Program-made: the position numbers and the translations under genes | Shown here: piece after piece, positions 37,025 to 46,916 of the stretch | How the letters are laid out: each line of letters opens with the position of its first letter | Position numbering within the stretch: the stretch's first letter is position 1 | Notes under the pieces: generated by a model | The model's input: the letters and a program-made list of their open reading frames with translations, nothing else | What the model was told of the DNA's origin: nothing | The model's database searches: none | Assembly (NCBI GenBank): GCA_013285465.1 | Contig: CP053449.1 | Location: 492,001 to 556,000, forward strand | Reading direction: 5' to 3' | DNA from: Pseudomonadota bacterium | GTDB lineage: Bacteria > Pseudomonadota > Alphaproteobacteria > Micavibrionales > CSBR16-224 | DNA: 64,000 nt

Positions 37025-38461
37025 ATGGCGGCAGTGCGCGAGACGCGATATAATGATGATATCGTTAAGCTTTTTACAATTGCGACAATCTTTTGGGGGA
37101 TCGCGGGTTTTTCCGTCGGTCTCCTGATTGCATTGCAGCTGGTTTTCCCATGGCTGAATATCGGTGAATTTCTGACCTTCGGACGTTTGCGTCCGTTGCA
37201 TACCTCGGCGGTGATTTTCGCCTTTGGCGGCAATGCGCTTTTTGCCACCAGCTATTATGTTGTGCAGCGTACATGCGAGACGCGGCTTTGGGGTGACAAG
37301 CTGGCCTTCTTTACGTTCTGGGGGTTTCAGGTCTTTATCCTGATAGCTGGGCTGGGCTATCTTTTCGGCGTGACGCAGGCAAAAGAATATGCCGAGCCGG
37401 AATGGTATGCCGATCTGTGGCTGACCTTTGTCTGGGTCGCCTATCTTGCCGTGTTTGTGATGACGCTGAGAAAACGGAAAGAGCCGCATATCTACGTCGC
37501 CAACTGGTTTTACCTGTCCTTTATCATCACTGTGGCGGTGCTGCATCTGGTCAACAACATCTCCATTCCGATCGGGTTGTTTGAAACCAAAAGCTATTCG
37601 CTCTGGGCCGGTGTGCAAAGCGCATTGATCCAGTGGTGGTACGGCCATAACGCCGTCGGTTTCTTCCTGACGGCAGGGTTTCTGGGGATGATGTATTATT
37701 TTGTTCCCAAACAGGCAAACCGTCCGGTTTACTCCTACCGTTTGTCCATTCTGCATTTCTGGTCGCTGATCTTTATCTATATCTGGGCCGGTCCGCACCA
37801 TCTGCATTACACGGCGTTGCCCGATTGGGCGCAGACGCTGGGCATGACCTTCTCGATCATGCTGTGGATGCCGTCATGGGGCGGTATGATCAACGGCGTG
37901 ATGACATTATCGGGCGCATGGCATAAATTGCGGGAGGATCCGATCCTGCGCTTTATGGTGATTTCGCTGGCTTTCTACGGCATGTCGACTTTTGAAGGCC
38001 CGCTTTTGTCCATTAAAACCGTCAATGCGCTCAGCCATTATACCGACTGGACGATCGGTCATGTCCATGCCGGTGCATTGGGCTGGAATGCCTTTATTAC
38101 CTTTGGTGCGCTTTATTATCTTGTGCCGAAACTGTGGGATAAGCCGCTTTATTCCATGCGTCTGGTGAATACCCATCTGTGGATTGCCACGGTCGGTATT
38201 GTCCTTTACATCAGCGCGATGTGGGTTGCCGGAATTATGCAGGGGCTGATGTGGCGTTCTTATGACGAGATGGGTTTTTTGACCTATTCCTTCAGTGAAA
38301 CCGTGATGGCGATGAAACCTTATTATATCATCCGTGCTTTGGGAGGATTGCTGTTCACGGGAAGTGCTTTCATCATGGTCTATAATTTTTATAAGACGAT
38401 ATATGCGACGCCCGTTTCCGTTAAGACGAAAACGGCACAGCTGGCGGGAGGTGCGGCATGA
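37025..38461 (+). CDS. ccoN: cbb3-type cytochrome c oxidase subunit I
   Basis: The catalytic heme-copper subunit (478 residues, about 12 membrane helices) that reduces O2 to water at high affinity and pumps protons. Visible landmarks are [16 protein letters not shown] with the low-spin heme His, [18 protein letters not shown] (Cu-B ligand region), [13 protein letters not shown] and [12 protein letters not shown]. The sequence is full length. It overlaps ccoO by 4 bp. Confidence 0.98.
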   Translation: MAAVRETRYNDDIVKLFTIATIFWGIAGFSVGLLIALQLVFPWLNIGEFLTFGRLRPLHTSAVIFAFGGNALFATSYYVVQRTCETRLWGDKLAFFTFWGFQVFILIAGLGYLFGVTQAKEYAEPEWYADLWLTFVWVAYLAVFVMTLRKRKEPHIYVANWFYLSFIITVAVLHLVNNISIPIGLFETKSYSLWAGVQSALIQWWYGHNAVGFFLTAGFLGMMYYFVPKQANRPVYSYRLSILHFWSLIFIYIWAGPHHLHYTALPDWAQTLGMTFSIMLWMPSWGGMINGVMTLSGAWHKLREDPILRFMVISLAFYGMSTFEGPLLSIKTVNALSHYTDWTIGHVHAGALGWNAFITFGALYYLVPKLWDKPLYSMRLVNTHLWIATVGIVLYISAMWVAGIMQGLMWRSYDEMGFLTYSFSETVMAMKPYYIIRALGGLLFTGSAFIMVYNFYKTIYATPVSVKTKTAQLAGGAA

Positions 38462-39177
38462 TGAACAAACACGCAAAAATCGAACGCAGTCCTTTTCTGT
38501 TGTTTATACTGATTGTCGTTGCCGTCTCTATCGGTGGTCTTGTCGAAGCGGTGCCGCTGTTCCGTGTTGAAACAACGATTGAACGTGTTGACGGGGTGCG
38601 TCCCTATACGCCGCTGGAGCTGGCGGGGAAGGCGATTTATCTCCGCGAAGGGTGTTATACCTGTCACAGTCAGCAAATTCGTCCCCTGCGTGACGAGGTT
38701 GAACGTTACGGGCACTACTCCATCGCGGCGGAAAGCATGTATGACCACCCGTTTCAATGGGGATCGAAACGTACAGGGCCTGACCTGGCCCGTATCGGCG
38801 GGAAGTATTCCGATGACTGGCATGCGGTGCATTTAAAGAATCCGCGCGATGTTGTGCCGGAATCGATTATGCCTGCCTATGCTTTTATGGCCAAGCGTGG
38901 CGCACGTCTTCACGATATCGGCAAAGATATGAAAGCGCTGAAAATGGCCGGTGTTCCCTATACGGATGACATGATTAAAAACGCCTATTGGGATGCGCTG
39001 GCACAGGCGAAGAATGATGCTGATACCGACGGATTGACGGAACGCTATGGTGAAAAACTGAATATGCGTGATTTTGACGGTAATCCGACCGTGACGACAG
39101 AGCTGGATGCGCTGATTGCTTATTTGCAGGTGCTGGGCACGATGGTTGATTTTGAAACCTATCAGGAGGCGCAGTAA
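38458..39177 (+). CDS. ccoO: cbb3 oxidase subunit II, monoheme cytochrome c
   Basis: A 239-residue membrane-anchored cytochrome c. One N-terminal helix (12-30) is followed by the heme site CYTCH (66-70) in [17 protein letters not shown] and a Met ligand candidate in the SIMPAYAFM segment. It receives electrons from CcoP and passes them to CcoN. Two consecutive ATG codons begin the gene; the 4-bp overlap with ccoN implies coupled translation. Confidence 0.98.
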   Translation: MMNKHAKIERSPFLLFILIVVAVSIGGLVEAVPLFRVETTIERVDGVRPYTPLELAGKAIYLREGCYTCHSQQIRPLRDEVERYGHYSIAAESMYDHPFQWGSKRTGPDLARIGGKYSDDWHAVHLKNPRDVVPESIMPAYAFMAKRGARLHDIGKDMKALKMAGVPYTDDMIKNAYWDALAQAKNDADTDGLTERYGEKLNMRDFDGNPTVTTELDALIAYLQVLGTMVDFETYQEAQ

Positions 39178-39178
39178 G

Positions 39179-39355
39179 ATGATGTCACGTTTTTTTGCCG
39201 ATGCTGCGACAATTATGCCCTCGCTGATGCTGATACTGTTTCTGGCATTTTTCTGCGGCGTGATTGTCTGGCTTTATAATCCGCGCAATAAAGAAAAATT
39301 CGAAGAATACGGCAGAATTCCGTTTAAGGAGGAGCCTCATGGCGGTGAAAAATAA
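39179..39355 (+). CDS. ccoQ: cbb3 oxidase small subunit CcoQ/FixQ
   Basis: A 58-residue single-helix protein (MMSRFFADAATIMPSL at the start, then a helix to about 33) ending in a charged tail (RIPFKEEPHGGEK). It stabilises the CcoNOP complex. AGGAGG lies before 39179; longer frames that begin inside ccoO are not supported. It overlaps the start of ccoP by 17 bp. Confidence 0.93.
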   Translation: MMSRFFADAATIMPSLMLILFLAFFCGVIVWLYNPRNKEKFEEYGRIPFKEEPHGGEK

Positions 39356-40232
39356 AAAAAAGCCATCGCAAGGAAAAGCGGGGCGTGAAATTGATAAAAT
39401 TTCAGGTATTGAAACAACCGGCCACGAATGGGACGGCCTGAAAGAGCTGAATAATCCTTTGCCGCGCTGGTGGTTATGGGTGTTTATTCTGACCTGTGTC
39501 TGGGCTGTCGGATATTGGGTCGTCTATCCGGCATGGCCGACGATCTCGGGACATACCAAAGGGAAATACGGCTGGACGCAGCATAAGCAGCTGGCGGCCG
39601 GACAGGAAGAAATACGTGAAATTCAGGCGGCATTTCTTGCAATGTTACGCCGGACGCCGTTAACGGACGTTAAGAAAGATCCGGAACTTTACGCTTTCGC
39701 GCTGACGGGCGGAGCGGTGGCCTTCAAAAACCATTGCGCGGCTTGTCACGGTACCGGTGCGGACGGTATGGCGCATTACCCGAACCTGAATGATGATGAC
39801 TGGCTTTGGGGCGGCAGCGTGGACGAAATTTACCGCACAATCAAATACGGTATCCGCTCATCCCATGACGAAACACATATTTCCGCCATGAGTTCTTTCG
39901 GAACGGACGGCATTTTGACGCGCCCCGAGATTCTGGCAGTGACCGATCATGTGCGGTCGCTTTCGGGATTGGGGGAAGATAATGCCCGCGGTGCCGTTAT
40001 TTTTCAGGAGCAATGCTCCAGCTGTCACGGTCTGGACGGCAAAGGTGATCGTGCCATCGGTGCGCCGAACCTGACCGATGCGGTCTGGCTTTACGGCAGC
40101 AGCCGCGATGCGGTTTCCTCCGTCATTTTCTCTGCCCGTAACAGCGTGATGCCGCATTGGCATGGCGTCATCAGCGATGATAAAATTCGTCAGCTGGCGC
40201 TGTATGTGCATTCTTTGGGTGGCGGCGAATGA
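39339..40232 (+). CDS. ccoP: cbb3 oxidase subunit III, diheme cytochrome c
   Basis: A 297-residue diheme cytochrome. It has a Lys-rich N-terminus with a conserved GHEWDGLKELNNPLPRWW block, one membrane helix (about 44-65), and heme sites CAACH (133-137) and CSSCH (226-230). The start at 39339 is preceded by AAGGAGGAG. It accepts electrons from the soluble or membrane cytochrome c pool. Overlaps ccoG by 4 bp. Confidence 0.97.
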   Translation: MAVKNKKKPSQGKAGREIDKISGIETTGHEWDGLKELNNPLPRWWLWVFILTCVWAVGYWVVYPAWPTISGHTKGKYGWTQHKQLAAGQEEIREIQAAFLAMLRRTPLTDVKKDPELYAFALTGGAVAFKNHCAACHGTGADGMAHYPNLNDDDWLWGGSVDEIYRTIKYGIRSSHDETHISAMSSFGTDGILTRPEILAVTDHVRSLSGLGEDNARGAVIFQEQCSSCHGLDGKGDRAIGAPNLTDAVWLYGSSRDAVSSVIFSARNSVMPHWHGVISDDKIRQLALYVHSLGGGE

Positions 40233-41647
40233 GTGATGACGGCAATAATGGCGGGATCACTTATTTTGAAAAACAGCAGAACATTTACCCGCAACGCGTC
40301 TGGGGGCGTTACCGCAAGCTGAAATGGCTTGCAATGGTGGTGTTGCTGGGTATTTATTACGGCGTGCCCTGGCTGCGCTGGGATCGCGGACCGCATGTGC
40401 CGGATCAGGCTGTGCTGATTGATATGCCCAGCCGCCGCGCTTATTTTTTCTTTATCGAAATCTGGCCGCAGGAAGTTTACTACCTGACGGCCATTCTGAT
40501 TTTCGCCGCCTTGATGCTGTTTTTTGTGACGGCCTTGCTTGGGCGGGTCTGGTGCGGCTATGCCTGTCCGCAAACCGTCTGGACGGATTTATTTATCTGG
40601 GTTGAACGTATTGTGCAGGGTGACCGTAATGCACGGATGAAGCTGGATAAATCACCGCTGTCTTTTGAAAAGATCTGGAAAAAGGGTCTGACGCATAGTC
40701 TTTGGATATTAATCGGGGTTTGTACCGGCGGGGCATGGGTCTTCTATTTCAATGATGCACCGACATTGTGGGAGCATATCATCCATTTTGATGTGCCGTG
40801 GTCCGTCAGTAGCTGGATTGTCGCACTGACGGCATCCACCTATGTGATGGCGGGTTATGCGCGGGAGCAGGTTTGCACCTTTATGTGCCCCTATGCGCGG
40901 TTTCAATCGGCGATGTTTGACGAAGATACGCTGATTATCGGCTATGACGAGAAACGCGGTGAACCGCGCGGAAAACATAAGAAAGGCGACAGCTGGGACG
41001 GGCGCGGGCATTGCATTGATTGTATGCAATGCGTCAATGTCTGTCCGGTGGGAATTGATATCCGCGATGGGTTGCAGATGGAATGTATTGCCTGCGGCTT
41101 ATGCGTAGATGCCTGTAATAATATCATGGATAAGATTGAATTGCCGCGCGGCTTGATCCGCTATGATACGGCGAGCCATATTGAAAAAGGCACGCAGCTG
41201 AAACTGGCGCATTTTTTCCGTCCGCGGACATTCTGGTACGCGGCTTTGCTGACTGTGTTGGGGGCATTTGTAATTTTCGGTCTGACGCATCGTTCGGTTG
41301 TCGAGCTACATGTCGCACATGACCGCAATCCGCTTTATGTGATGATGTCCGATGGTGATATCCGCAACGGTTATACACTCAAGATTCTGAATAAAACCCA
41401 TCAGGACCGTGTTTACAGCCTGAGCGTGGAAGGAATTGAAACAACGAAGCTGATGTTGCAAAATGCACCGGATGCCGCTATTGAAACATTGCCTGTCTTT
41501 GCCGACAGCGTCGGGCATTACCGCCTGTTCCTGTTTGCGGAAAAACAGAAAGCGTTTCGCAGTAATATCACGTTTATAATAACGGAGCAGCAAGACGGTA
41601 TTGTGACGGAGCAGGAAACAATCTTTATCAGTGGAGAAGGGCGATGA
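40229..41647 (+). CDS. ccoG: cbb3 oxidase assembly ferredoxin CcoG/RdxA
   Basis: A 472-residue membrane iron-sulfur protein implicated in reducing copper during cbb3 assembly. It has several membrane helices in the first 250 residues, the VWCGYACPQTVW motif, and a two-cluster ferredoxin domain with CIDCMQCVNVCP and CIACGLCVDAC. An Ig-like FixG C-terminal domain runs from about 360 on. Overlaps ccoH by 4 bp. Confidence 0.97.
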   Translation: MSDDGNNGGITYFEKQQNIYPQRVWGRYRKLKWLAMVVLLGIYYGVPWLRWDRGPHVPDQAVLIDMPSRRAYFFFIEIWPQEVYYLTAILIFAALMLFFVTALLGRVWCGYACPQTVWTDLFIWVERIVQGDRNARMKLDKSPLSFEKIWKKGLTHSLWILIGVCTGGAWVFYFNDAPTLWEHIIHFDVPWSVSSWIVALTASTYVMAGYAREQVCTFMCPYARFQSAMFDEDTLIIGYDEKRGEPRGKHKKGDSWDGRGHCIDCMQCVNVCPVGIDIRDGLQMECIACGLCVDACNNIMDKIELPRGLIRYDTASHIEKGTQLKLAHFFRPRTFWYAALLTVLGAFVIFGLTHRSVVELHVAHDRNPLYVMMSDGDIRNGYTLKILNKTHQDRVYSLSVEGIETTKLMLQNAPDAAIETLPVFADSVGHYRLFLFAEKQKAFRSNITFIITEQQDGIVTEQETIFISGEGR

Positions 41648-42135
41648 GCATGGATATCAAAACAGCACCGCGTAAAAGCGATAAATTCATCCCGTTTTAT
41701 TTTGTCGCCTTCTTTTTATTCCTGTTTGCCGCTGACGGCTTTATGGCCTATCTGGCGGTCTCGACGCATACCGGTGTGGTGGAAGCAGATGCTTATGAGC
41801 GCGGCGTCAATTATAATGCGGCCTTGGAAGAAAAGGCGCGTCAGAAGGCAAATGGCTGGTCTTCTGTGATTGTGCTGACGGAGGGGCATGTCGTCGGTTT
41901 TGATCTGGCAGGAGCGCAGGGTGAAAAGATTACAGGCGCAAATGTGACGGCACAGATTGTGCGTCCGGCAAGCGCGGGGGGCGATTTTACGCAAGCCTTG
42001 TCTGAAACGGAAATGCCGGGACATTATGCGGCGGATATCACCTTCCCTGAAAAAGGGATGTGGGAAATCCGCATCCATGCGGAAAAAGACGGTGTTTCAT
42101 ACAGAAAATATAAACGCGTCATCATAGGGCGCTGA
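41644..42135 (+). CDS. ccoH: cbb3 oxidase assembly protein CcoH/FixH
   Basis: A 163-residue membrane-anchored protein with one helix (about 17-37, FYFVAFFLFLFAADGFMAYL) and a periplasmic beta domain. The typical signature AYERGVNYNAALEEKARQKANGW follows the helix. FixH proteins are needed for stable assembly of cbb3. It lies between ccoG and ccoI as in rhizobial fixGHIS. Confidence 0.93.
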   Translation: MSMDIKTAPRKSDKFIPFYFVAFFLFLFAADGFMAYLAVSTHTGVVEADAYERGVNYNAALEEKARQKANGWSSVIVLTEGHVVGFDLAGAQGEKITGANVTAQIVRPASAGGDFTQALSETEMPGHYAADITFPEKGMWEIRIHAEKDGVSYRKYKRVIIGR

Positions 42136-42151
42136 AAATGGGTCGTCTAAA

Positions 42152-44338
42152 ATGGATGTTGACGTACAATCATATCTGACGGAAGAAGGCGGCGGGCGCT
42201 ATAGTCTGGAAGCCGTTGTCGGCGGAATCCATTGTATGTCCTGTGTGCGCAATATCGAAAAAACCCTGCAGGCTTTTCCGGAAATTATCAGCGCCCGCGT
42301 CAATATGACGACGCGTCACCTGACTTTTGTTTTTCACGGAGCGAAGGAAAAAGCCAATGAGCTTTTGGGCGCGGTCAATGCGCTGGGTTTTGATGCGCGA
42401 CCCTATGTGCCGGATGCGGCGCGCGAAGCTGAAAAACGTGAACGCCGCTTTCTGTTGAAATCCATGGGGGTTGCCGGATTTGCCAGCGGGAATATTATGC
42501 TGCTATCCGTTGCGGTCTGGAGCGGTGCAGGCGGCAGCAGCGCAACGCGCGACCTGTTCGAGTTGCTGTCGGCAGCGATTGCCTTGCCGGCGCTGATCTA
42601 TGCGGGACGAGTGTTCTTTCTTTCGGCTTTTGGCGCATTGAAACAAGGGCGTGCGAATATGGATGTGCCGGTGTCGCTGGCCTTGATTTTGGCAACGGCG
42701 CTCAGCCTTTACGAGATGTTGTCGGGAACGGCGGGACATGTCTATTTCGAAGCCGTGACCATGCTGATGTTTTTCTTACTGGCCGGGCGTTATCTGAATT
42801 TTCAGGCGCGCGGCAAGGCGCGTTCGGCGGCGCAGGATTTGCTGGCTTTAATGTCCGGCTTTGCAACGGTTTTGGAGAAAAACGGTAAAACACGGCTGAT
42901 TCCTTATAAAGACATTGCGGAAGATATGCTGTTACAGGTCGCGGCGGGGGAAAAAATTGCCGCTGACGGTGTGATCGAAAGCGGATTGACCGAGCTTGAT
43001 ACAAGTTTGCTGACAGGGGAAAGCCTGCCGCAAAAGGCAAAAACAGGGCAGGTCGTTCTTGCAGGGATGGTTAATCTCTCCGCGCCGGTGACAGTGCGTG
43101 TCACACAGTCCGTCGAACGTTCCTTGTTTCAGGAAATTATCCAGCTGATGGAAAAAGCGGAACAGGGCGGCGCGAAATATGTGCGTCTGTCCGAACGTGC
43201 GGCGGCGCTTTACACGCCCGCCGTTCATACATTATCGCTGGCAGCTTTTCTGTTCTGGTATTTTGTCATGGATGCAGGCATGCATCAGGCCGTTATCTAT
43301 GCGGTGTCGCTTTTGATTATTACCTGTCCCTGTGCGCTGGGGCTGGCGATACCGATCGTGCAGGTGATGGCGGGCGGGCGTTTATTTAAAAAAGGTATTC
43401 TGATTAAATCCGGCGATGCGCTGGAGAGATTGTCGAAGGTGACGCAGATTGTTTTTGACAAAACCGGCACGCTGACGCGCGGTAAAATGTCATTGATTGA
43501 CGGGCGGGAAATCAAGCCTGCCGTGATGAAGCTGGCGGCATCTATGGCATCGCAAAGTCGCCACCCTTTGTCGCAGGCGCTGGTGGCAGGTTATGACGGA
43601 ACGCTGCAAAATCTGACTGTTACGGATATTGCCGGATGCGGGCTGGAAACGGAAAAATCCGGCAAGCGTATCCGTCTGGGGCGGCGCGGCTGGGCGCTGG
43701 CAGATGGCAGCGGTGAAACGGAAGATGCTGCGGTTGAATTATGGCTGTCCGAAAACGGCAAAGCCGTGCAGCGTTTTGTGTTCCGTGATGATTTGCGCGA
43801 GGATAGCGCCGCTGTGATGGCAGAGCTGCAAAAACGCGGATTGAAAACTGCGATCCTGTCCGGTGACCGTGACGCCGTCACGGCGGAAATTGCGGCGAAG
43901 CTGGGTGTGACAGATTATCATGCCGGTGTGTTGCCTGACCGTAAATGCACCGTGCTGGAAGAGATGAAAACACAGGGAGAGACGGTGCTGATGGTCGGGG
44001 ACGGATTGAATGATGCGCCGGCATTATCCACCGCAAATGTTTCAGCCTCCCCCGCGACCGCAATGACGGTGACGCAGAATGCCGCCGATATCGTCTTTCA
44101 GGGTGATAAGCTGGCTCCGGTTCTGGAAGCTTATGAAACAGCAAAAGCGTCCATGCGCCTGACCCGCACCAATCTTGGTCTGACAATCATGTATAATCTG
44201 ATTGCCGTGCCGCTGGCCTTTGCGGGGATGGTCACACCGCTGATTGCGGCGATTGCCATGTCAGCCTCATCCATGACGGTGGTGTTGAACAGCCTGCGTC
44301 TGAACAGGCTGGTTGAAAAAGGACTGGCGAAAAAATGA
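42152..44338 (+). CDS. ccoI: copper-exporting P-type ATPase for cbb3 assembly
   Basis: A 728-residue P1B-ATPase delivering copper for the CcoN Cu-B centre. An N-terminal heavy-metal domain holds GGIHCMSCVRN (Cys28, Cys31). The transmembrane CPC motif (IITCPCALGLAIP), the phosphorylation site FDKTGTLTRGK, the TGES-like LTGESLPQ and the hinge MVGDGLNDAPAL are all present. Overlaps ccoS by 4 bp. Confidence 0.97.
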   Translation: MDVDVQSYLTEEGGGRYSLEAVVGGIHCMSCVRNIEKTLQAFPEIISARVNMTTRHLTFVFHGAKEKANELLGAVNALGFDARPYVPDAAREAEKRERRFLLKSMGVAGFASGNIMLLSVAVWSGAGGSSATRDLFELLSAAIALPALIYAGRVFFLSAFGALKQGRANMDVPVSLALILATALSLYEMLSGTAGHVYFEAVTMLMFFLLAGRYLNFQARGKARSAAQDLLALMSGFATVLEKNGKTRLIPYKDIAEDMLLQVAAGEKIAADGVIESGLTELDTSLLTGESLPQKAKTGQVVLAGMVNLSAPVTVRVTQSVERSLFQEIIQLMEKAEQGGAKYVRLSERAAALYTPAVHTLSLAAFLFWYFVMDAGMHQAVIYAVSLLIITCPCALGLAIPIVQVMAGGRLFKKGILIKSGDALERLSKVTQIVFDKTGTLTRGKMSLIDGREIKPAVMKLAASMASQSRHPLSQALVAGYDGTLQNLTVTDIAGCGLETEKSGKRIRLGRRGWALADGSGETEDAAVELWLSENGKAVQRFVFRDDLREDSAAVMAELQKRGLKTAILSGDRDAVTAEIAAKLGVTDYHAGVLPDRKCTVLEEMKTQGETVLMVGDGLNDAPALSTANVSASPATAMTVTQNAADIVFQGDKLAPVLEAYETAKASMRLTRTNLGLTIMYNLIAVPLAFAGMVTPLIAAIAMSASSMTVVLNSLRLNRLVEKGLAKK

Positions 44339-44475
44339 ACGCGCTTATCTGGCTGATACCTGTGACGTTACTGCTGGGGCTGGTCGGCCTGCTGGCTTTT
44401 TTCTGGTGTCTTGATAACGGCCAGTTTGACGATATGGACGGCGCGGCCGAACGCATTTTGAAAGATGACGATTAA
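44335..44475 (+). CDS. ccoS: cbb3 oxidase maturation protein CcoS
   Basis: A 46-residue single-helix protein: MNALIWLIPVTLLLGLVG at the start, then FFWCLDNGQFDDMDGAAER, the conserved CcoS signature. It is required for cofactor insertion into CcoN. Its ATG overlaps the ccoI stop (ATGA). The order ccoGHIS is complete. Confidence 0.95.
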   Translation: MNALIWLIPVTLLLGLVGLLAFFWCLDNGQFDDMDGAAERILKDDD

Positions 44476-44532
44476 CCACTGATGCCGGGCTGAATAGGCT
44501 TTCAAACAGCGGTGAAAGCATGTAAATTATAC

Positions 44533-44544
44533 ATACGATCGTAT
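44533..44544. promoter_or_regulatory. 12-bp palindrome upstream of the diguanylate cyclase gene
   Basis: ATACGATCGTAT, a perfect palindrome, lies inside a wider GTAAAT (44522-44527) / ATTTAC (44543-44548) dyad. It is about 50 bp before the start codon, so it could be an operator. No regulator can be named. Confidence 0.35.
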
Positions 44545-44591
44545 TTACGGACAGATATAAAACATAAAAACAGCCACGGAATGCGACTGCG

Positions 44592-45728
44592 ATGCCTGTT
44601 CAATCTTTTTTCTCCTGTATTTTCAGTGCATGCTGCCATTCATTGATGCTGGTTATGTCGCGGACGGCATTGATACGTGACCGTGTCCGTCTTTGTGCGA
44701 TTATTCTGTCTGCGCTGATGCTGCTGTGGATACCGATTGATCTTGCTTTGCTGGGATCCGAAACCGCCTCCGGCATTCTTGCGGCACGCGGCGTTGCGGC
44801 GGCTTTTCTGATTATTCTTATTTTCCTGCGCCCGCCGAAAACGCATGCTGTTTTCGGTAAGCTGTATTTTGCGCTGCTATTGTCCATTCCGATGGTGTTT
44901 TTTTGCTATGCCAATCTGCAATTGGCAGGGCTGGAATGGACGCCGCAGAATATCTTTATCAAAAGCGCCTATGCCCATTTTCCGGTTTTGGTGGTGATGC
45001 TGCTGTGTCTTTTTCCGCTGACCGTGCTGGAATGTGTGTTATTTGGCGGACTTTTGGTGTTTTTTACTTATTTTTCCGCCTTGAATACGGCGACGCCCGC
45101 GGCGATGCTGCTGGAGCTTGGAACGATCTGGATTATGTGTGTGGTCACGGCGATTGCGGCGGTCTCCAGTGTCAGCCAGCTACATTTCATGTCAAAATTT
45201 GTCGATTTCACCACCCATGACGAGATGACCGGCTGTTTGCGCCGCGATTACGGAGAAAGCTTGCTGGAAACGATTTTCGATATGTCGCAACGCAGAAAAG
45301 CGCCGCTGTCCCTGCTGTTTATCGATCTGGATGATTTTAAAAAGGTGAATGATAATTTCGGCCATGATGAGGGCGACCGTGTGCTGGCCGCGGCGGGGGC
45401 GGCTTTGAAAAAAACATTGCGTAAGCAGGATATTGTGATCCGGTGGGGCGGAGAGGAATTCCTGCTTGTCCTGTCTGATACCACGCTGGACGGTTTGGCG
45501 CATTTTTTTCCGCGCCTGCAAAAAGACGGGATCGGAAAAAGGCCGGATGGCGTAGCGCAAACGGCAAGCTGTGGCGCGGCGGAATATCTGGAAGACGGTG
45601 TGACAACAATACGGGAACTGGTGGAATTGGCGGATAAACGCATGTTTGCGGCCAAGGCAAAAGGAAAAAACCGTGTTGTGATGAAAAATACCGATTTTTC
45701 TTTTCTGACTGACTTTAAACATAAATAA
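44592..45728 (+). CDS. membrane diguanylate cyclase (GGDEF)
   Basis: Makes cyclic di-GMP. The 378-residue protein has about six membrane helices in the first 200 residues, forming an unassigned sensor region. The GGDEF domain (about 205-370) has the active site GGEEF (286-290), the metal-binding FIDLDDFKKVND and an inhibitory RxxD site, RKQD (277-280), five residues upstream. The start is uncertain: no clear ribosome site precedes 44592, and ATGs at 44646 and 44655 are alternatives that would remove a Cys-rich N-terminus. Confidence 0.9.
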   Translation: MPVQSFFSCIFSACCHSLMLVMSRTALIRDRVRLCAIILSALMLLWIPIDLALLGSETASGILAARGVAAAFLIILIFLRPPKTHAVFGKLYFALLLSIPMVFFCYANLQLAGLEWTPQNIFIKSAYAHFPVLVVMLLCLFPLTVLECVLFGGLLVFFTYFSALNTATPAAMLLELGTIWIMCVVTAIAAVSSVSQLHFMSKFVDFTTHDEMTGCLRRDYGESLLETIFDMSQRRKAPLSLLFIDLDDFKKVNDNFGHDEGDRVLAAAGAALKKTLRKQDIVIRWGGEEFLLVLSDTTLDGLAHFFPRLQKDGIGKRPDGVAQTASCGAAEYLEDGVTTIRELVELADKRMFAAKAKGKNRVVMKNTDFSFLTDFKHK

Positions 45729-45758
45729 ATCATTTTCTTCTAAAATAAGAAGGAGAAA

Positions 45759-45785
45759 ATGGCGGATTTGTGTCTATGGCGATGA
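45759..45785 (+). CDS. eight-codon leader ORF before the ChaN-like gene
   Basis: AAGGAG-AAA-ATG opens a frame reading MADLCLWR that stops at TGA 45783-45785, overlapping the ATG at 45782 of the next gene as ATGA. The only good ribosome site of the region belongs to this mini-ORF, so it may couple translation of the main gene. Short and unproven. Confidence 0.3.
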   Translation: MADLCLWR

Positions 45786-46858
45786 AAAATTTACGGAACG
45801 GATGGTTAAAACGCGCATTTGCAGCAGCAGTGTTGCTGCCTGTTCTTGCCGGAACGGCGCAGGCCGCTTTGACCTATGAAGAGACGGGACATAAAGCGCA
45901 GAATGATGCCGCCACATTTGTGACGGACACGGCCTCCTTTGAAGGACTGGTGCAAAATATGTGTGCCGGGGCGGATGTGGTTCTGGTCGGTGATACCGAC
46001 CATACGGATTTATCACTGCGGCAGGTAATGGGGAGCCATGAGTTCGCTGATGCCTTGAAGAGCTGCGGGGTAACGGATTTGTTCTTGGAGATGCCCGTCA
46101 CGTTACAGCCGGAACTCGACAGATTTCAAGCAGGGGAACTCTCTTCTGCGGAATTTCAGAATGTTTTAAGTACGCGGCGGGATAATCTGTATTCCCTTGC
46201 GCCGGAGTCATGGCAAGAGATGAACAGGCTGGACGCTGCGTTGATAGAGAATGCACATGCGGCGGGAATGAAGATTTATGCGGCTGATCCGGGAACGGAA
46301 GGTGACAGTAGCGCCGTGATGAGTGTGATTATCTCGCAGGGGGCGCTGTTGCGTCTGAAACGCGTATTGGGCGAAGAAAATCCCGCCTATCGGGATTATT
46401 ATGATTTGTTTATGGCAGACCGGGGCGATGAAATCCCTGCTGAAGAGAAAGCGGTGTTCGAGGAAAGTTTTGTGCGTCTTTACCAAGAGCTGGAGATCGA
46501 CAGGCTTTTCACGCAGGCAGATAGTTTGCGTGAGGAAGGCATCCAAAAACGGCTGAATGACACGATGCTGGCAGGGCTGATATTGGATAAATTAGAAGAC
46601 AGCTCAAAGGCGCTTGTATTTTACGGCGCGGCGCATATGTCCTCGGCACGTCCGGACGGGCTGGATAATCTGTTGGCCGAAACCAAAAGGCTCAAGCGGA
46701 TTGATATTGCGCCCTCTATCACATCTGCCGTTTATAAAGAAGGAGCCGACAGACCGGATGCCGTTTTTATAACGGATACGAAAAGCGTCATGCAATTTGA
46801 AAAAAAGGCGGTAACGGCGGCAGTGCTGCCTGCCGCTCCGCATAACGGAAGAAAATAA
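45782..46858 (+). CDS. secreted ChaN/EreA-like (Tiki/TraB-fold) protein
   Basis: A 358-residue exported protein. The signal peptide runs from the basic start MKNLRNGWLKR to AGTAQA. The mature part has the order VVLVGDTDHTD, FLEMPVTLQPELD, AAGMKIYAADPG and a C-terminal LVFYGAAHMS. This is the pattern of the EreA/ChaN-like and TraB/Tiki superfamily, with acidic and His residues forming a probable metal or heme site. Function is unresolved. Start choice: ATG 45782 (coupled to the leader), ATG 45776 or GTG 45770 are all possible. Confidence 0.7.
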   Translation: MKNLRNGWLKRAFAAAVLLPVLAGTAQAALTYEETGHKAQNDAATFVTDTASFEGLVQNMCAGADVVLVGDTDHTDLSLRQVMGSHEFADALKSCGVTDLFLEMPVTLQPELDRFQAGELSSAEFQNVLSTRRDNLYSLAPESWQEMNRLDAALIENAHAAGMKIYAADPGTEGDSSAVMSVIISQGALLRLKRVLGEENPAYRDYYDLFMADRGDEIPAEEKAVFEESFVRLYQELEIDRLFTQADSLREEGIQKRLNDTMLAGLILDKLEDSSKALVFYGAAHMSSARPDGLDNLLAETKRLKRIDIAPSITSAVYKEGADRPDAVFITDTKSVMQFEKKAVTAAVLPAAPHNGRK

Positions 46859-46916
46859 TAGCGGTTTTCAAGAAATACGACGCCATTAAAATAATTTATG
46901 ATATAATATTAGAAGT

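Noticed and set aside
36401-37807. Minus-strand frame of 468 codons over ompW and ccoN
   Set aside because: It is antisense to two well-defined genes, has no family motif and unusual His/Gln-rich composition.
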